A DNA stretch of 64,000 nt from Takakia lepidozioides (taxonomy: Eukaryota; Streptophyta; Takakiopsida; Takakiales; Takakiaceae): assembly GCA_030704615.1 (NCBI GenBank), contig CM060731.1:67560756-67624755 (forward strand), written 5' to 3'. Position numbers and translations under genes: made by a program. The notes under the pieces are model-generated. The model saw nothing but the letters and a program-made list of their open reading frames with translations, was not told the DNA's origin and made no database searches. Numbering within the stretch: position 1 is the first letter of the stretch; every line of letters begins with the position of its first letter. Below, one piece after another: positions 9,682 to 22,190 of the stretch.

Positions 9682-12600
9682 ATGGCGCGTGCTCCCGCTA
9701 CTGTCTCGCTTCTGCTTGTTTTGGCAATTGTGAGCGATAAATATGGAATGACGTTAGCGTCTCGCAGCAGTCTCGTGTCCGATTCTCAAGTTTATACAGA
9801 AGAACATACACCAGCGTTTGGACAATCGAAGGCCTCCAACGGTTTGGGACGTACACCTGCAATGGGGTAATTATATGTATATATGAGTTTAATAGAGGGA
9901 AATTAAAAAGAGTGTTGAAGGTCCTGAGTGACATCTCGCGTTATTGATTTCGGGTCGATTGTCAATTCCAGAATATCTCAATTTTGACCTTCCAGTACTG
10001 CTGGTTTGCTTGGACTACTTTAAACCTAGAGATAGGAAATTATTAATGTTGAGGCCTGTCATGCAGTTGAACATGGAAAGCTTGAGATCAAGGAGAGATA
10101 TTAAGTTAAAGGCTGCGAGTTTTGTCAGGGACTCTTGTTTTTGCACAGATACTTTTGCACATTTTGAGGTGAGAGAATGATTCATGTGATCGGAGTAGAG
10201 TCCATCCATGAACCTCGTAAGAGGGAGAAGTGGTCCGAGGCACTGAGAATATTATATTTCCAGTTCGTAATTGTCAGCAAGAAAAGATCAAATTAACTTC
10301 ACAGCGTCCGCGATGGAATTAACACACGCGACAGATCACTAGCAATTCATCTGACAAGTTTTTGGTAACATCACGCTCGCTGAACTTGAGAAATCTATGA
10401 ATTGTTATTGCTCGAATTGAACATTAGACCAGAGCTCCCGGGCGTCCATAGTGCACAAATGTATGTCCGAATTTTGAGCTCTATATTATTATATGTGTAT
10501 ATGTACAAACTTTAAAGCGAGTACCGCCGACCTGGAGAATGTCATTTCTGCGAGAATATGCAGTACTCACCGAGTAAACCGTGTAGTGGAACCGACAGGA
10601 GTGAGCGGGACCCCGCGACAGCGGCAGCGGCGCGAGCGGAGGTCTCCTGCCGGTTCGTAGAATTTTGATATTAGCCCGTCCACCGCTGCCCTGTGTCACT
10701 AGGTCCCTATATACGGCAGAACCCTGCCCGTAACCTGCTTATTACCAACGTGGCCCAACGAACAACCAGGCAGGGTACCCGCCCCTAGTAAAACTACAAA
10801 GGAGAAAAACCAAAATTCTACGTGTACCAATTTCGTGACCCAAACATCAACACACGCTTTTGTTGTTGTCTCAGATGGAATAGTTGGAACCACTTCGGAT
10901 GCAGTGTTGACGAAGCAGTGATCTACCAAACAGGTGAGTAGTACTTACCGGTCCCGCCATTTCAACCCTCAAATCCTCGTAATTGGATTCTTATATACAT
11001 GTACTGGTCAGTTAAATTCTACATGAATATGTAGCTCGGCCATTTCCACTTACTTTTGGACGTAAGCAAATGGGTAGATGTGTTGGTTTGCAGCTGATGC
11101 GCTCTTCTCGACCGGCCTTGCTGCGAAGGGTTACAAGTACATCAACATAGGTAATTTCCTTTTGAGGATACCTGCAATTCGACAGGTTCACATGTGCTTG
11201 TTGTTCGTCCTGTAGGCCACAAGGCACTTTCATGCTTGCCTAACTGTGTAGAGGATCGCATCTTGCTGGGGAAAGAGGTTTTAACTGTCTACCGGTCAAG
11301 CAATGTCTCAGAGAGCACTGATGTATAACCGTGAATTTTTTTGTTTTATGTATGGTTTAAGACTGGCAATCTGAATCTGGTTCTTTGCTGTTACTGAGAC
11401 AGATGACTGCTGGGCGGCTCCCAATCGTGATGCACAGGTGTGCTACCTTGATGTCATGAATGAATGAAGGTTCCCAGATCTAGTTATGTATGCATTCACG
11501 AGCACTTCATTTTTCCCCAGGCTTCATTTGCCGGGACAGATTTGGTCCAAGCAATATACATGAGCTGAAGTTGACCAAAACAATTCTTCAAGATTCGACG
11601 GGTGAAGAGTGCACCTGGAAATTGATGCACTGTAGGTCTTTTGCAGCCAATTTTCACTTACAGTATGACACTTTAAAAGCTCAGGCTGCTGATGTGAGCA
11701 TGAAGAGTCTTACCGCCAGTTATAAGCACGTGGGACTGCACGGTTAAAGCCGATTTGATGGGCGGGGATGTTTCTTGTGACAGGGGAACATCCAGGCGGA
11801 CCCGGCAACGTTTCCTTCCGGTATCAAGGCGGTTGCAGACTACGTTCACAAGAGAGGTCTTCACCTCGGCATCTATTCTGATGCTGGGTGAGCTCAATTT
11901 ACCCTCGTAGACAGGACCTTAAACGGAAGAATTCTTCACTTGCAAGATTCATCATTCATCAAAGAAAATTTTCCTGAGACCTGAACATAGAGCCTGAGTG
12001 CCCGCACTCTACAGCTGTGCGCAAGTTTTAACCTGTTACCTCTTTTCATATATATCATCCACGCTGAGGATTCTCACTTAAGCTAGAATCTGGAAAATTT
12101 ATGAATCAGGCAACTGACCTTTGCAGCATCTGGAAGTGCTCAGACCTTTTGTTTTTTTATCATCCTCAGAGCTTGTTATTTTTCTTGATTTGGAAGGTCC
12201 AGCTCAGTGAATACACGGTCTAATCAAATGTAGAACAGGTCCAATCAATCTCTATTTACCCTGGAGCATCTAGTCTCGCAAGATTGGGTCTTGAGATATA
12301 GTTAGTTCAGTTCATCTTGCTTATTTCGAAATTGATAATTCAAGCCATGGATTTGGAAGACTTAAAGAAGGCGCCGGGGTGACTCTGGCAGGTATTACAC
12401 CTGCGCACAGCGGCCAGGGTCACTTGGACATGAGAACCAAGATGCTAATACCTTCGCTTCCTGGGTTAGTTTCGTCATTCCTATAATTATTCAAGGTTCT
12501 CATCTGACGCCGGACTATATACATCTGTTTAGACCTAGGTGCATAATTGAATGTACTTGTACGTCTGGTAAGCCTAGACTAGCACCAGACAACGTGATGG

Positions 12601-15600
12601 GAGTGTGATGGCAGGGAGAAGAACTGTAACCTCCTCTATAGAGAATCTGTACATGGTGTGGGTTCATTTTGGACCTGCTGCTCAAGATAAGAAGTTACAC
12701 TTTCACATGACATTCCTCTAGCCGTCATGTGAATTTTTCTTGTAGGGAGTAGACTATCTGAAGTACGACAACTGCTATAATGATGGGAGCGATCCTCGTG
12801 TCAGGTAAGTAATCGTCAAGCACTCTCCAAGCACTGTAGGTACTGTCCGGTTTCTCAGAAAGTATCCTCTGGCTTTAATTATAAAGAGACACAAGTTTCA
12901 AGTGCTTCCGAGCACCTTGAAAATTTCACTCAGACCAGCTGAATCTGCATTCTCCACGTTAGTCCGTCTGCCGGATGGTGCAGTAATGGCTCCACCTTTA
13001 CACTGTAGAAGTTATAAATTCGTGAACGGAAATTACAAGCTCTAGAGGAAGCAGATAGAATTTTTTAGGACTTCTGCTTTTCAATGATCCCAGGTCCCAA
13101 TATGATGTGGGTTTGCTAATTATCTGGCTCGGTTGGAGCAACTACAGGTATCCAGTCATGAGTAACGCTCTCCGAGCAAGTGGCCGCCACATTTACTTCT
13201 CATTGTGTGACTGGTAAGTGGCGTCACTGGCTACTGAAGTGTGAACTTTATCCTACTTTTGACAACGATTGTGGGTTATATACTAGTTAACGATTGCAGT
13301 CCTGCAAAGCTTTCACCCGGAACAACATGGAAGCTCAGAGATGTACTCATTGAGTACCGTTTCAGGCTGCAAACTGGAAACATAAGTGCTCAGAAGCCCC
13401 GGGGATAAGTGGGATGAGGGGTCTCAGCCCATCGGGATACACAAAGAAGTTTATCCACAATAGCCCTCGATAGCGGTCGCGCCAACCCGAGAATAATCCG
13501 GTTGTACAGGGAGCAGTGTGTTTGATGTCAGATGGGATCTAGAAGACGCTAAAAGACGTCATGCTAGAAAATACTTGGTCTGTTGATTCCACTGTAGGCT
13601 ATAATTAAATCTCAGGAACTGCAACTAGGACAGGAGTCCATGTACCTAGATTTACACAATACGTCGACCCAGTCGGATGATACATGTGCAAGTGCTCGGT
13701 ACATTTGTTGCAGGGGTAGTGGTGACCCAGCAACATGGGCTCCTGCACTTGGAAACAGCTGGCGCACAACGACTGATATCAAGGACAACTGGGGCAGGTA
13801 ACCAAAGCTTGTAGCTGGAGGCTCTCTATGTCATCTTCTCCGAGGTCATGAAAGTAATCTATCACTTTTAGTTTCCAAGGGGCAGCTGGAGAATCCTTAA
13901 TTAAGGGGATGAGCAGAAGTGATCTTGCAGATTGAGTGTTAGCCATTTGCTAGCATGTTTTCTTGAGCATGTTCAAAAGTCTGGCCTGTTTGTGCGGGCA
14001 TGTTGTGCAGCATGACTAGCATTGCTGATTCAAACAATCAGTGGGCACGGTATGCTGGGCCTGGTGGCTTTAATGGTAAGATCATCAAGTAAAGTACTTG
14101 TAACTCCAGATAATACTTGTAAAGAGGGTTGGTTTACAGAATGTCACTTCGACGTACGTAATTGTTGTTGTTTCTTAGATCTTGGAGATGGACGTGCTTG
14201 CAATCGTTTGAATTCTAACCCTTTTCTGCACATCTCCAAGCTAACTCAAGACTGTACCTGGAATGTCAAACTGGAATATGTGCATGGATTGACGCTGCAA
14301 CAGGCAATGTGTGAACCTTGAACCCTTCGTGAATTTTGCTCGAATTTTGGGTGTGGCAGATCCTGACATGTTGGAAGTTGGTAACGGGGGTATGACTGTG
14401 GAGGAGTACCGCTCACATTTCAGCATCTGGTCACTTATGAAAGTACTTGACTTCCTCCAAGCTGATCTAAACGAAATCTTGAATATGGATCCAGGCTGCC
14501 TCATACTTTTGCTGAATCATCAGCGCTCACTCTGCTCCATCCACATTCTCTAGTTTTTTTATCAGGTCGGCAGAGGAATCTCTGAGGGCTCATACAGACA
14601 CTTTCTGCTTGACCTGTTTCTCGCTGGGCAGCTATCGTGATTACTTCGTCCTTGGACTAAGAAAGTGTGAGGTCAAAATATGCAGGCCCCACTTCTAATT
14701 GGATGCGATGTGCGAACAATAAGCAGTGAGGTTCTAGGGATTCTGTCTAATCAAGAGGTTATCGCGGTTAATCAAGGTAACCTTTTGACTTGTAATGGGT
14801 AAAGGTACATGTCGCTCTGCCACAGTACATACATATGATATTGCATGATCTATGAACTCCATGGATGGCTCCCCCCTCCCCTGCATGACCTCGTTGATCT
14901 GACCATAGACCCTCTGCATCGTCCCTGCAGATTCATTAGGGGTGCAGGGGAGAAAAGTATCTCAGCAAGGCAGTGGTGACCTTGAGGTACGCATGAAATG
15001 TAGAACTTTCGCCAAGGTAAATTTCTTCTCAGATCCGAGAGCTGTACAACCTGGCGAACTCATCTGGGAGGCATAAATTAGGTCTCTTACAAGTTTCTGT
15101 AGCTAACGGAGGGCACCAGACCCGGTGGGGGGGGGGGGGGGGGGCGGGTGGATCGTAGCTTGATTGAAGGTGATTTGATGCCTTTACCAGGTTTGGGCGG
15201 GGCCACTGTCTGGCGGGCGCGTTGCAGTAGTGTTGTGGAACAGGAGTAACAACGCAAGCCCCATCACCGCAAGCTGGGGGGCAATCGGTCTTAGAGCTGG
15301 CACTAAGGTTACCATTCACGAGCTTTGGCAGGTGGGTTCTTGGCTTCCTATCTTTTCAGCATGAGTGTACAGTTTTCTTATTCGTGGATTGTAGTTTCGC
15401 CAGACGGTAGCTTGATTGGATAGCGCAGCTGTGTGTTAATGTGATCTTCTTCCCCTAACCCTAGGAGGTGTGGCGGTGAGCCTGTGAGGTTGACATTGAA
15501 GAGCTCACAGAATTTCAGGGTTCGGAATCTCTTTAGCAAGAATTGGATGGTGTGAAAGTTAACTTCATCCCTTGGTACTTCTGAACTGGATTATGGAGTG

Positions 15601-15898
15601 GAACCGCTCAGCATCTGGGGACCCGCCAGCCTGGAAGGCTCCCGGCAAATTCCACCCAGGCCGAGGTGAAATTTGAGGGGAGCCTGACACGCTGGGATCC
15701 CCAGTGGCCCAGCTCCAAAAACACATATTTCAGAACATCCATAGGATGCCTAATGAAGACAGATTTTTTGGTGATTTTTTACTTCCCTTGAAGCTTCTGC
15801 AATGTTCACAGAACACTTACGTGACACAAAACGGGGACAACTTCAGCGCAGGAATTGACTCACATGGCGTTGGTTTTTACATTGTGACTCCTAAGTAA
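9682..15898 (+). CDS. Alpha-galactosidase, glycoside hydrolase family 27
   Basis: Removes terminal alpha-1,6-galactose from raffinose-type sugars, galactomannan and glycans; secreted or vacuolar. Fifteen exons join in phase to 414 residues, usual for plant GH27: 9682-9866, 10875-10933, 11094-11150, 11403-11437, 11784-11887, 12392-12464, 12746-12804, 13148-13213, 13714-13797, 14011-14075, 14360-14442, 14686-14776, 14931-14986, 15191-15331, 15812-15898. A hydrophobic signal peptide ([12 protein letters not shown]) is followed by [36 protein letters not shown], the nucleophile motif KYDNC (Asp 179), RTTTDI (acid/base Asp 234; 55 residues on, the family spacing), [26 protein letters not shown] and a beta-sandwich end [13 protein letters not shown]. 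The start at 9682 is preferred because it puts the signal peptide at the N terminus; 9607 is an in-frame alternative. The gene appears intact. Confidence 0.95.
15127..15146. repeat. Poly(G) run in intron 13 of the alpha-galactosidase gene
   Basis: An almost pure run of about 18 G within the intron 14987-15190. It is long enough to form G-quadruplex structure on the sense strand or in pre-mRNA. Confidence 0.85.
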
Positions 15899-16260
15899 CA
15901 GTTCTTAATCACTAGTAGTGAGCACTGAGGTTCTAGGAATCCCCTAGGAGGACCATAAACACTTGGATGTGCTTCAATTGTAGTAGTAGCTCTCAAGTAC
16001 AAATTAGGTGTGCAAAGTACTAGTAAGCTTAATAAACACTCTAGTAGTGAAAGTGATGGATTCAGGAATACAAAATGCTGAGATCCATCAAGAGTGTTCT
16101 GGCCTGGGCCTGTAAGCTAGAAGGCTATAGCCCTTGGGGTGAAGTAACACCATAAGTAGTTATGGTTGCTTGGGCAAGGTCTTCCTTCTTGCTCGAAGCT
16201 CTAGCTACCGTAATAAAGCATTTTTTTCTTTCGTTTATCACAATTTCGCCATCTTGCATT
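15899..16260. other. 3' flank of alpha-galactosidase, with diverged SINE-body fragment
   Basis: No gene is seen. Around 16110-16175 there is a diverged copy of the SINE body (CCCTTGGGGTGAAGTAACACC). The T run from 16265 begins the next retroposon. Confidence 0.4.
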
Positions 16261-16261
16261 G

Positions 16262-16400
16262 TCCTTTTTTTTTTTTTTTTTTTGAAGGGGAGGTAGCCCT
16301 TGGGAGCTTTATTAATGATTATTGAAGTGAAAAAAATAAAAACCTTTGAAGCCCGAAGGCACCTAATTATTTAATATCAAACCTCTTGTTTTGGATATAG
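16262..16400 (-). mobile_element. Retroposon 3' end with poly(A) tail (minus strand)
   Basis: A T20 run on the plus strand (poly(A) on the minus strand) is followed by the same conserved 3'-end segment as at 2974-3062, including AATAAAGCTCCCAAGGGCTA on the minus strand. The two copies define a dispersed retroposon family. Confidence 0.6.
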
Positions 16401-16764
16401 TAGTATCTACTAAAAACAAAAGTTGACTCTTGCCAAAGCAATTAGCATGAATTCCGGTGTCACTTTACCCCAAAAGGAACTAGGACTGGAAAGATGGATA
16501 CTCTATACATATATCACCCTACCTAACATGCATATTCATAATGATGTATGATAATTGGTAAGAGTTGGGGAGGCTAGGACCTTAAAGTTATTCCTTGCAT
16601 TTCAACTCTATATATCCATATTGAGCTTCGTTAGTTATGGAATCTAGTATGTGACTATGAAACCAGTGGCTCCGCCACAAGAGGCTGTGTCCTTGCTCTT
16701 TCCTTCTTTAGGTGATTTTGGGGTTGTTGTTTTATACTTTTTCCACTACTTCTTGAATCATGCC

Positions 16765-16922
16765 CATCAACCCTCCATAGACTAGGCTTAATGGATAAGC
16801 CTAGTTCTCCCCCTAGGCAAGATGTCTCCACAATGCGGGTCCCATCAACCCTCCATAGACTAGGTTGAATGGATAAGCCTAGTTCTCCGTTCCTCGCCTA
16901 GGCGAGAAGTCTCCACTATGCC
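16765..16922 (+). repeat. 78-bp tandem duplication with internal hairpin
   Basis: Two copies start CATCAACCCTCCATAGACTA at 16765 and 16843. The first contains ACTAGGCTTA, a 5-base spacer and TAAGCCTAGT, a perfect 10-bp stem; the second has a mismatch in it. The CCTAGGC/GCCTAGG block that follows is also palindromic. Confidence 0.85.
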
Positions 16923-18882
16923 TCTATCCCTTGCGGGACATAGCCAACAACAAAGTAGTAGAGACATATTTCCAAGCAATTTCTATGGTGACCTACAATT
17001 TAACATTTGATAAAACAACGACAATAACCAGAAGAACTTTCAAAGGTCGAAAATGTGAGGAGTAAAAAGCAGAACCAATGGGGTGGGGGTGGGTTATAAG
17101 TGGTCATTTTGAAGACAATATTTTCCAAATGGATGAAGTTTCCATATTAACTGTAATGTGAAAAGATTAGATGAAGTATATGTACTTTTTAAGCAACAGA
17201 AAATGAGGCAATGAACTTGGTTCTATTGTATCTTTGACTATGCACATGTGGAGGGACAATCAGTCTCCGAGATATCATTGTGGAGAGGCAAAAGACCTGA
17301 TGGACCCTAAACTAATGAATTGGAAATAAGAACTAGTAGAGTTTTGTTAATTATATTCCGACGTCTTTGAGTCATGGTCTCTTGTGGGTTGATTGGAGTA
17401 CGCTACAAAATTTGACCAATTTCACCAAATACTTACAAATATTTGGACAACTTTTCAGTACATAATAAGACTATATAAGACTATCATATTTCTAATTTTG
17501 TATTGATCCAAAGGCTATAGAATTCTCCCAAAAATAAAAATAAAAATGCTAATGGCATACTCATATCCAAGGTTTTAGCTTGGGGTGGAGATTCAAATTG
17601 CAATGCCTTTCAAGACATCTTTTGCCCTTCAAACAAGAGCATTCCCAGATGAAGCATTTCAAAAATAAAACCTTTCATTGAAGGGTCATGTAATAATTCA
17701 TCTTTATAAAAAGAAATCTGTTCAAATTTAGTGCCATTCAATATATGCAATATAATGATGACCACCCGAAAAATATAGTTGTATAAATTATAATAATATG
17801 CCATGTATATATCTTATATTATTACTGATATCATATCTTGTAAAATACGCATATTTTCATCATCACATCCCATTCTCTTCATCCCCACTACATACATCTG
17901 TTTTAATGTTGTCAAGACAATTGTCTTTGCATAAACTTTAGGGATTTTCAAAAGAAATGATTTGTACGAGTGTGTTAGGGTATCAACGGTTGACTAATTA
18001 AGGATCCTTTAGTGGGAAATGTGGTGCCGCATTTTCTAGGAATGATAGATGTTGAGGCAGTATAATGGACTTCGAGCACGAAATAAGCCCTAAGATGTCA
18101 CAATTTCCAATCACTTGAGCAGAAACTATGGAAAAGCATAAACATTATTTGAACGGCCAGACCTGTTTTTGGAAAAGGGTACATACCCTGACAAGATTGG
18201 ATGTAAGTTGCAGGAAATGTTCATCCGAGTGGATGAACCGTACAACAAGGAAGGTAAGGTCATCATGCAGGTGGTCAGAAATTTGCAGCTGATTTCACCG
18301 TTTCAATCAAAAGATTAAGATTATAAGAAATGGAAACGGTGAGTTTTTGTAAGTCAACCAAAAAATCCACCTATATATCAGGGTTGACCATCAGTTTGCT
18401 CTATGATTTTTATTTTTTCTTATCACGCACCACCACAGACTCAATGCCTACCATGTATAGAACGTGCTCTCCAAATTTGGAACCCAAATTCCATGTTGTT
18501 GATCCTTTTGTATGTGAAAAGTAGTGGGTAATAAACCCAGTTTCACCAAGAGCATGGCCAAAATGCAATGTGGGATTGAATTTCTAGGTGAAATGGAATT
18601 CGCAACGGTCAATGTATAGCATGGAAGCATTGAAAGCCACTAGCAAAAAAACCTAGCACAAATGCAAAGAATTCCATCTAAGATGGAGTTTTAGTAAAAT
18701 TTCCAACCACCGAGAAAGAGACCCTGCCGGAAAAGAGAAGCCGCGTCGTTGGCCTTTGGAGGCAGCGCAGAGGCCGCCACGTGTGCTTGTCAACCCGCAT
18801 AGAAGCCATTCCGTCACACAAAAACCGGACCCCTCTGCATGCGGATTTTTGTATCTGCCAGTGCATCTACTCTGTGATCACT
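16923..18882. other. AT-rich spacer, no gene recognised
   Basis: Two kilobases with only short open frames (61-64 codons) lacking recognisable motifs. No RNA gene or clear repeat structure was found. Confidence 0.4.
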
Positions 18883-19833
18883 AGATTCATGTTTGCAGGT
18901 GGAGATACGGTGCTCCTCTACCCTGCACATAGAGATAAGAGGAAAATATAGCTTGTAATGAGCGTGCAACGCTAAGCAGATAGAAGAGGATTAAACATGT
19001 AGAGTATAAATGTGGCACATGCACATAATAGCCTTACATCCGATGTACACCAATACAGAACACCAGATTATGTACATACCCCAAACATTGGATCCCCTGT
19101 ACTCAGGTTGCAGGCAACTTATAGCCTCAAACACAGGTGAAACTTATCAACAGTTATCCTAAGCATACTAGAGATTAGCCGGATTGTTTGAAATCCCAAC
19201 AGTTGTCCTCATCTTGTAACGATCATGATATGGCCAGCGTTATCATGGTTAGCAGCCATTGTACGCAATAAAATACCCCTAACGGTATGCCACCGTCGAT
19301 ACTAAATTATATAGGGATGGGCTTCTGTCAGGCTTTGGTGAAAAAAGAGATAATACAGCAAGGAGGAATCTCGTCATCACATAATGTGATGACTTCCGAT
19401 CTATCTAATATCACTACGCTTATTGTGATGACTTCTGATCTATCTAATACCATCATGTGGATGAGTTTGGAAGCTGAGCTCTGTGGTAAGATCAAAGCAC
19501 GATGCCCACGTAAAAGCTGATACAACAAGTATGGACCATCGATTTAAGCTTAGTCTTGCATGCATAGGGACCATGTTGCAATTTCAAACAAACAATTTGA
19601 CCAACCTGGAACTGTTCAGAATACTTTACCCTCTTGTTGTATTATATAGTTCATGGCCTGAGCAGCTCAACAACCGCTCGACGGACATGGAGTTTCTCCA
19701 AAAATGAATTCAGATCTGCAGGTTCAGCAACACAAGAAACTAAAGAAGAACAGTATAAATGAGTAACACACAAGAACGTCCATATATAAGCTTGAAGGGC
19801 ATTCGTTTAGTGCTAGTATGTAGGGCAGTCCTA

Positions 19834-20067
19834 TTAGCAAAGACCGGGGTGGAAGAAAGATGTCCATTCGTTGGTAATGGCTCCATTCTTTTCTAGCATG
19901 CGGCAAAATGTCTGATTGAATCGTTCCGTAAGACCATTGGTTTGAGGATGATAAGGTGTTGTAAATTCAATTTTAACTAATTTCGGACTTTGGCTTGAAT
20001 CCAAACCAAACTTAATATATTGCATAATTAACCCATAAACGCTCATGCGACCTTCTTTGTATCCCAT
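19834..20067 (-). pseudogene. Ty3/Gypsy integrase core fragment
   Basis: The minus strand encodes LVKIEFTTPYHPQTNGLTER followed by FNQTFCRMLEKN. This is the highly conserved part of the retroviral-type integrase core with its catalytic-glutamate helix (Y-H-P-Q-T-N-G-x-x-E-R), as in Ty3/Gypsy elements. Only this piece of the polyprotein is present and no reverse transcriptase is seen beside it. It lies within the long-inverted-repeat element, so it was either captured by it or inserted into it. Non-functional as it stands. Confidence 0.85.
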
Positions 20068-20299
20068 AGCTTCTCATGTGGATGAAGTTTGGCCTTGAAT
20101 AGCCGGCCCCTTCTCTGTTATTACGGCCGGCACTCGAGGAAGTATCCACAAATCCCAATATCTCATATCCACAAATGCTTAAAGGCAATTCACCTCACTG
20201 CCCTCCGCTCTCTCACAACCATCATTACAAACAAGCAGAAATTAGAGTCCAACCCACTCTCCGCTCCATAGTCCCCCACAATACCCCGGATACTTACTC

Positions 20300-20331
20300 C
20301 TGGGTACCCCTCCGGGCCCCGGGGTACCCAG
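20300..20331. repeat. GGTACC-rich palindromic hairpin
   Basis: CTGGGTACCCC (20300-20310) and GGGGTACCCAG (20321-20331) form perfect 11-bp arms around a 10-base GC-only spacer. Two more GGTACC-type blocks follow directly. Confidence 0.85.
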
Positions 20332-20434
20332 GGTACCCCTTGGTACCTCTACCCCCAAAATCCTAGTGTCCGCTGGACACCCAATTACTTATAGAGCCCA
20401 CCCCCAAAAGAGGGCAGTAGAAGTAGGGCGAAGT

Positions 20435-20472
20435 GACTCTTAGTTACGCCGGCCTCGGTCGGAGTCTTCTCT
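20435..20472 (+). repeat. LTR-like shared segment, copy 2
   Basis: Matches 8374-8412 (TTAGTTACGCCGGCCTCGGT then CGGAGTCTTCT) and is followed by a CT-repeat. It is inside the long-TIR element. Confidence 0.45.
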
Positions 20473-21043
20473 CCTCTCTCTCTCTAGAAAATGTATCCCT
20501 GGGATAGAGGAATCCAATGCATTTATCACTGCCCCCATTGAGTTGTGATGATTAGATTCCTCCTTGCTATATTGTCTATTTTTTCATCAAAGCCTAACAG
20601 AATTAGTCTATCCCTATATTTAGTATTGATGGCGGCGTACCGTTAGGGGCACTTTATTGCGTACAAGGGTTGTTAACCATGATAACGTCGGCCATATCAT
20701 GACCTTTACAAGATGAAAGGGTGGGATTTCAAACAATACAACTAACCTCTATGCTTAGGATGTAGCTGTTGATAAGCTCCACATGTGGTTGAGGATATAA
20801 GTTTCATGCAACCTGAGTAGATGGGATCCAATATTTGAGTATATACAATATGATGTTCCGTATTGGTGTACATCAAATATAAGCCTGCTACTATGTGCAT
20901 GTGCCACATTTATACTCTGCATGCTTAATCCTCTTTGGGTATCTCTATGTGTCTTAGTGCTGCACACTCATTCCAAGCTACACTTTCTCCTTATCTTTGT
21001 GCGCACGGTAGATGAGCACCGTATCTCCACCAAGCATGAATCT

Positions 21044-21979
21044 TGGTGGAGACGTCGGGTAGATTAGATTGTACATGTAGGGATTCTAGTTTACGGCTTG
21101 CTGACTTGTTAATGATTGTGGGCATTTGTAGGGTGATTTCAAGCTTCTTGCCATAACGGCCCTTCATTCTTTCTTGATGTGTTTGCGTTGCACTGTGTCT
21201 TCTTCCTACGAATGTGTTGACGATGGCTGTTGTGAATGCAATGAGTGTTAGTGGAGAGAGAGATGAAGAGATATTAACCATCAAGTTAGAGTTGCAGGTG
21301 TCATTGGAAGGTGATTCGAGACCTACTCTAGGGGAAGTCACTCGACATGAATTCCAAACCATGTGCGATAAACATAGGGTCCAACAAATTCTTGAAAAAT
21401 AAAAATTCTAAAAATAAAAATAAATTAACAAAAAATTGTGGTATTATTCGGAATTATGAAATTTCAGTGACGACAAAGTCATAACTGGTTTTAGCATAGG
21501 CGAGAATAGACTCTCTTTCTCTCGTTCATCGTCGTTCGTTTCGTTACGGCGCCGATTTCCGAGCCATGTATGTCAAATCCGTGCACTTGCATATATGCGC
21601 GATAGGTGTGTGGAATGGAGGGTTTGGGGATGTACGAGCAAATGATGCTGAAAGATGTGAAGGTGGACAGGACGAGAAATGGGCAAAGAGGTCCATAGCC
21701 TCCGCATGTTAGTTTCGCGGGAAAGTCAAATTCGTCAGTAAAGCGTATTTCTTTTTGTCATCCAAAGCTCAAGTGTGCTCTCATTGTCGTTCTCCAAGGA
21801 ATGCCAAACGGAACTCAAACTTCGATAAACGAAAAATCCCTCGCGCAAGCAATGCTGTCACTGCTGGCTCTTAAAGTCCGCAGTATCCCTGACCCAACCT
21901 TTCACCAGAGTCGTTGACGAGGAAACCAATTTAGGTTCGCCTCAGAAGTCTAAATTGGCTAAGTATTGTGTATGTGCAG
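21044..21979. other. Spacer leading to the GTPase pseudogene
   Basis: No intact gene. Part of 21650-21970 may be decayed upstream sequence of the GTPase fragment, but no convincing protein match can be read there. Confidence 0.35.
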
Positions 21980-22190
21980 ATGGGTCACGTAGAGCCTTCT
22001 ATAAGGAGTTTATGAAAGTGGTGGAAGCAGCAGATGTGGTTATGCAAGTGTTGGATGCAATGGACCCCTTAGGTAGACGTTGTGTAGACGTGGAACACAT
22101 GGTACACAAGGTAGGCCCAACCAAGTAGATTATGCTCTCCTCAATAAGAGCGGTACACCATTTCACACCAATTTTCTCATTTCATGAATT
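21980..22190 (+). pseudogene. Nucleostemin/GNL3-like nucleolar GTPase, single-exon remnant
   Basis: After a splice-acceptor-like TATGTGCAG the sequence encodes DGSRRAFYKEFMKVVEAADV, then VMQVLDAMDPLGRRCVDVEH and MVHKVGPTK. This closely follows the start of the circularly permuted GTPase domain of nucleostemin-family ribosome-biogenesis GTPases (RAFYKE, VLDARDPLGTRC). A stop (TAG) comes directly after GPTK, and a one-base frameshift then disrupts the region that should read as the G4 motif (NKxD); LNK can still be seen in another frame. No further exons are recognised downstream. A 5'- and 3'-truncated gene fragment, dead as a protein. Confidence 0.75.

Larger units (their letters stand above)
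18883..21043. mobile_element. 2.2 kb element with ~0.5 kb terminal inverted repeats
   Basis: The segment 18883-19384 is the diverged reverse complement of 20543-21043. Matches run throughout: AGATTCATG and GGTGGAGATACGGTG at the outer ends, GTGGCACATGCACATA, ATTGCGTACA/TGTACGCAAT, and CAGCAAGGAGGAATCT at the inner ends. Long TIRs are typical of some Mutator-like or fold-back DNA elements. The middle (19385-20542) contains a retrotransposon integrase fragment and LTR-like sequence rather than a recognisable DNA transposase. Flanks do not show a clear target duplication, so the exact ends are uncertain. Confidence 0.7.

Noticed and set aside
15029-15319. Minus-strand frame through the poly(G) run
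   Set aside because: It overlaps the real alpha-galactosidase exon at 15191-15331 and includes proline runs from the homopolymer.
16765-16922. CRISPR-like array
   Set aside because: Only two direct copies with no spacers of constant length; a plain tandem duplication in a eukaryotic genome.
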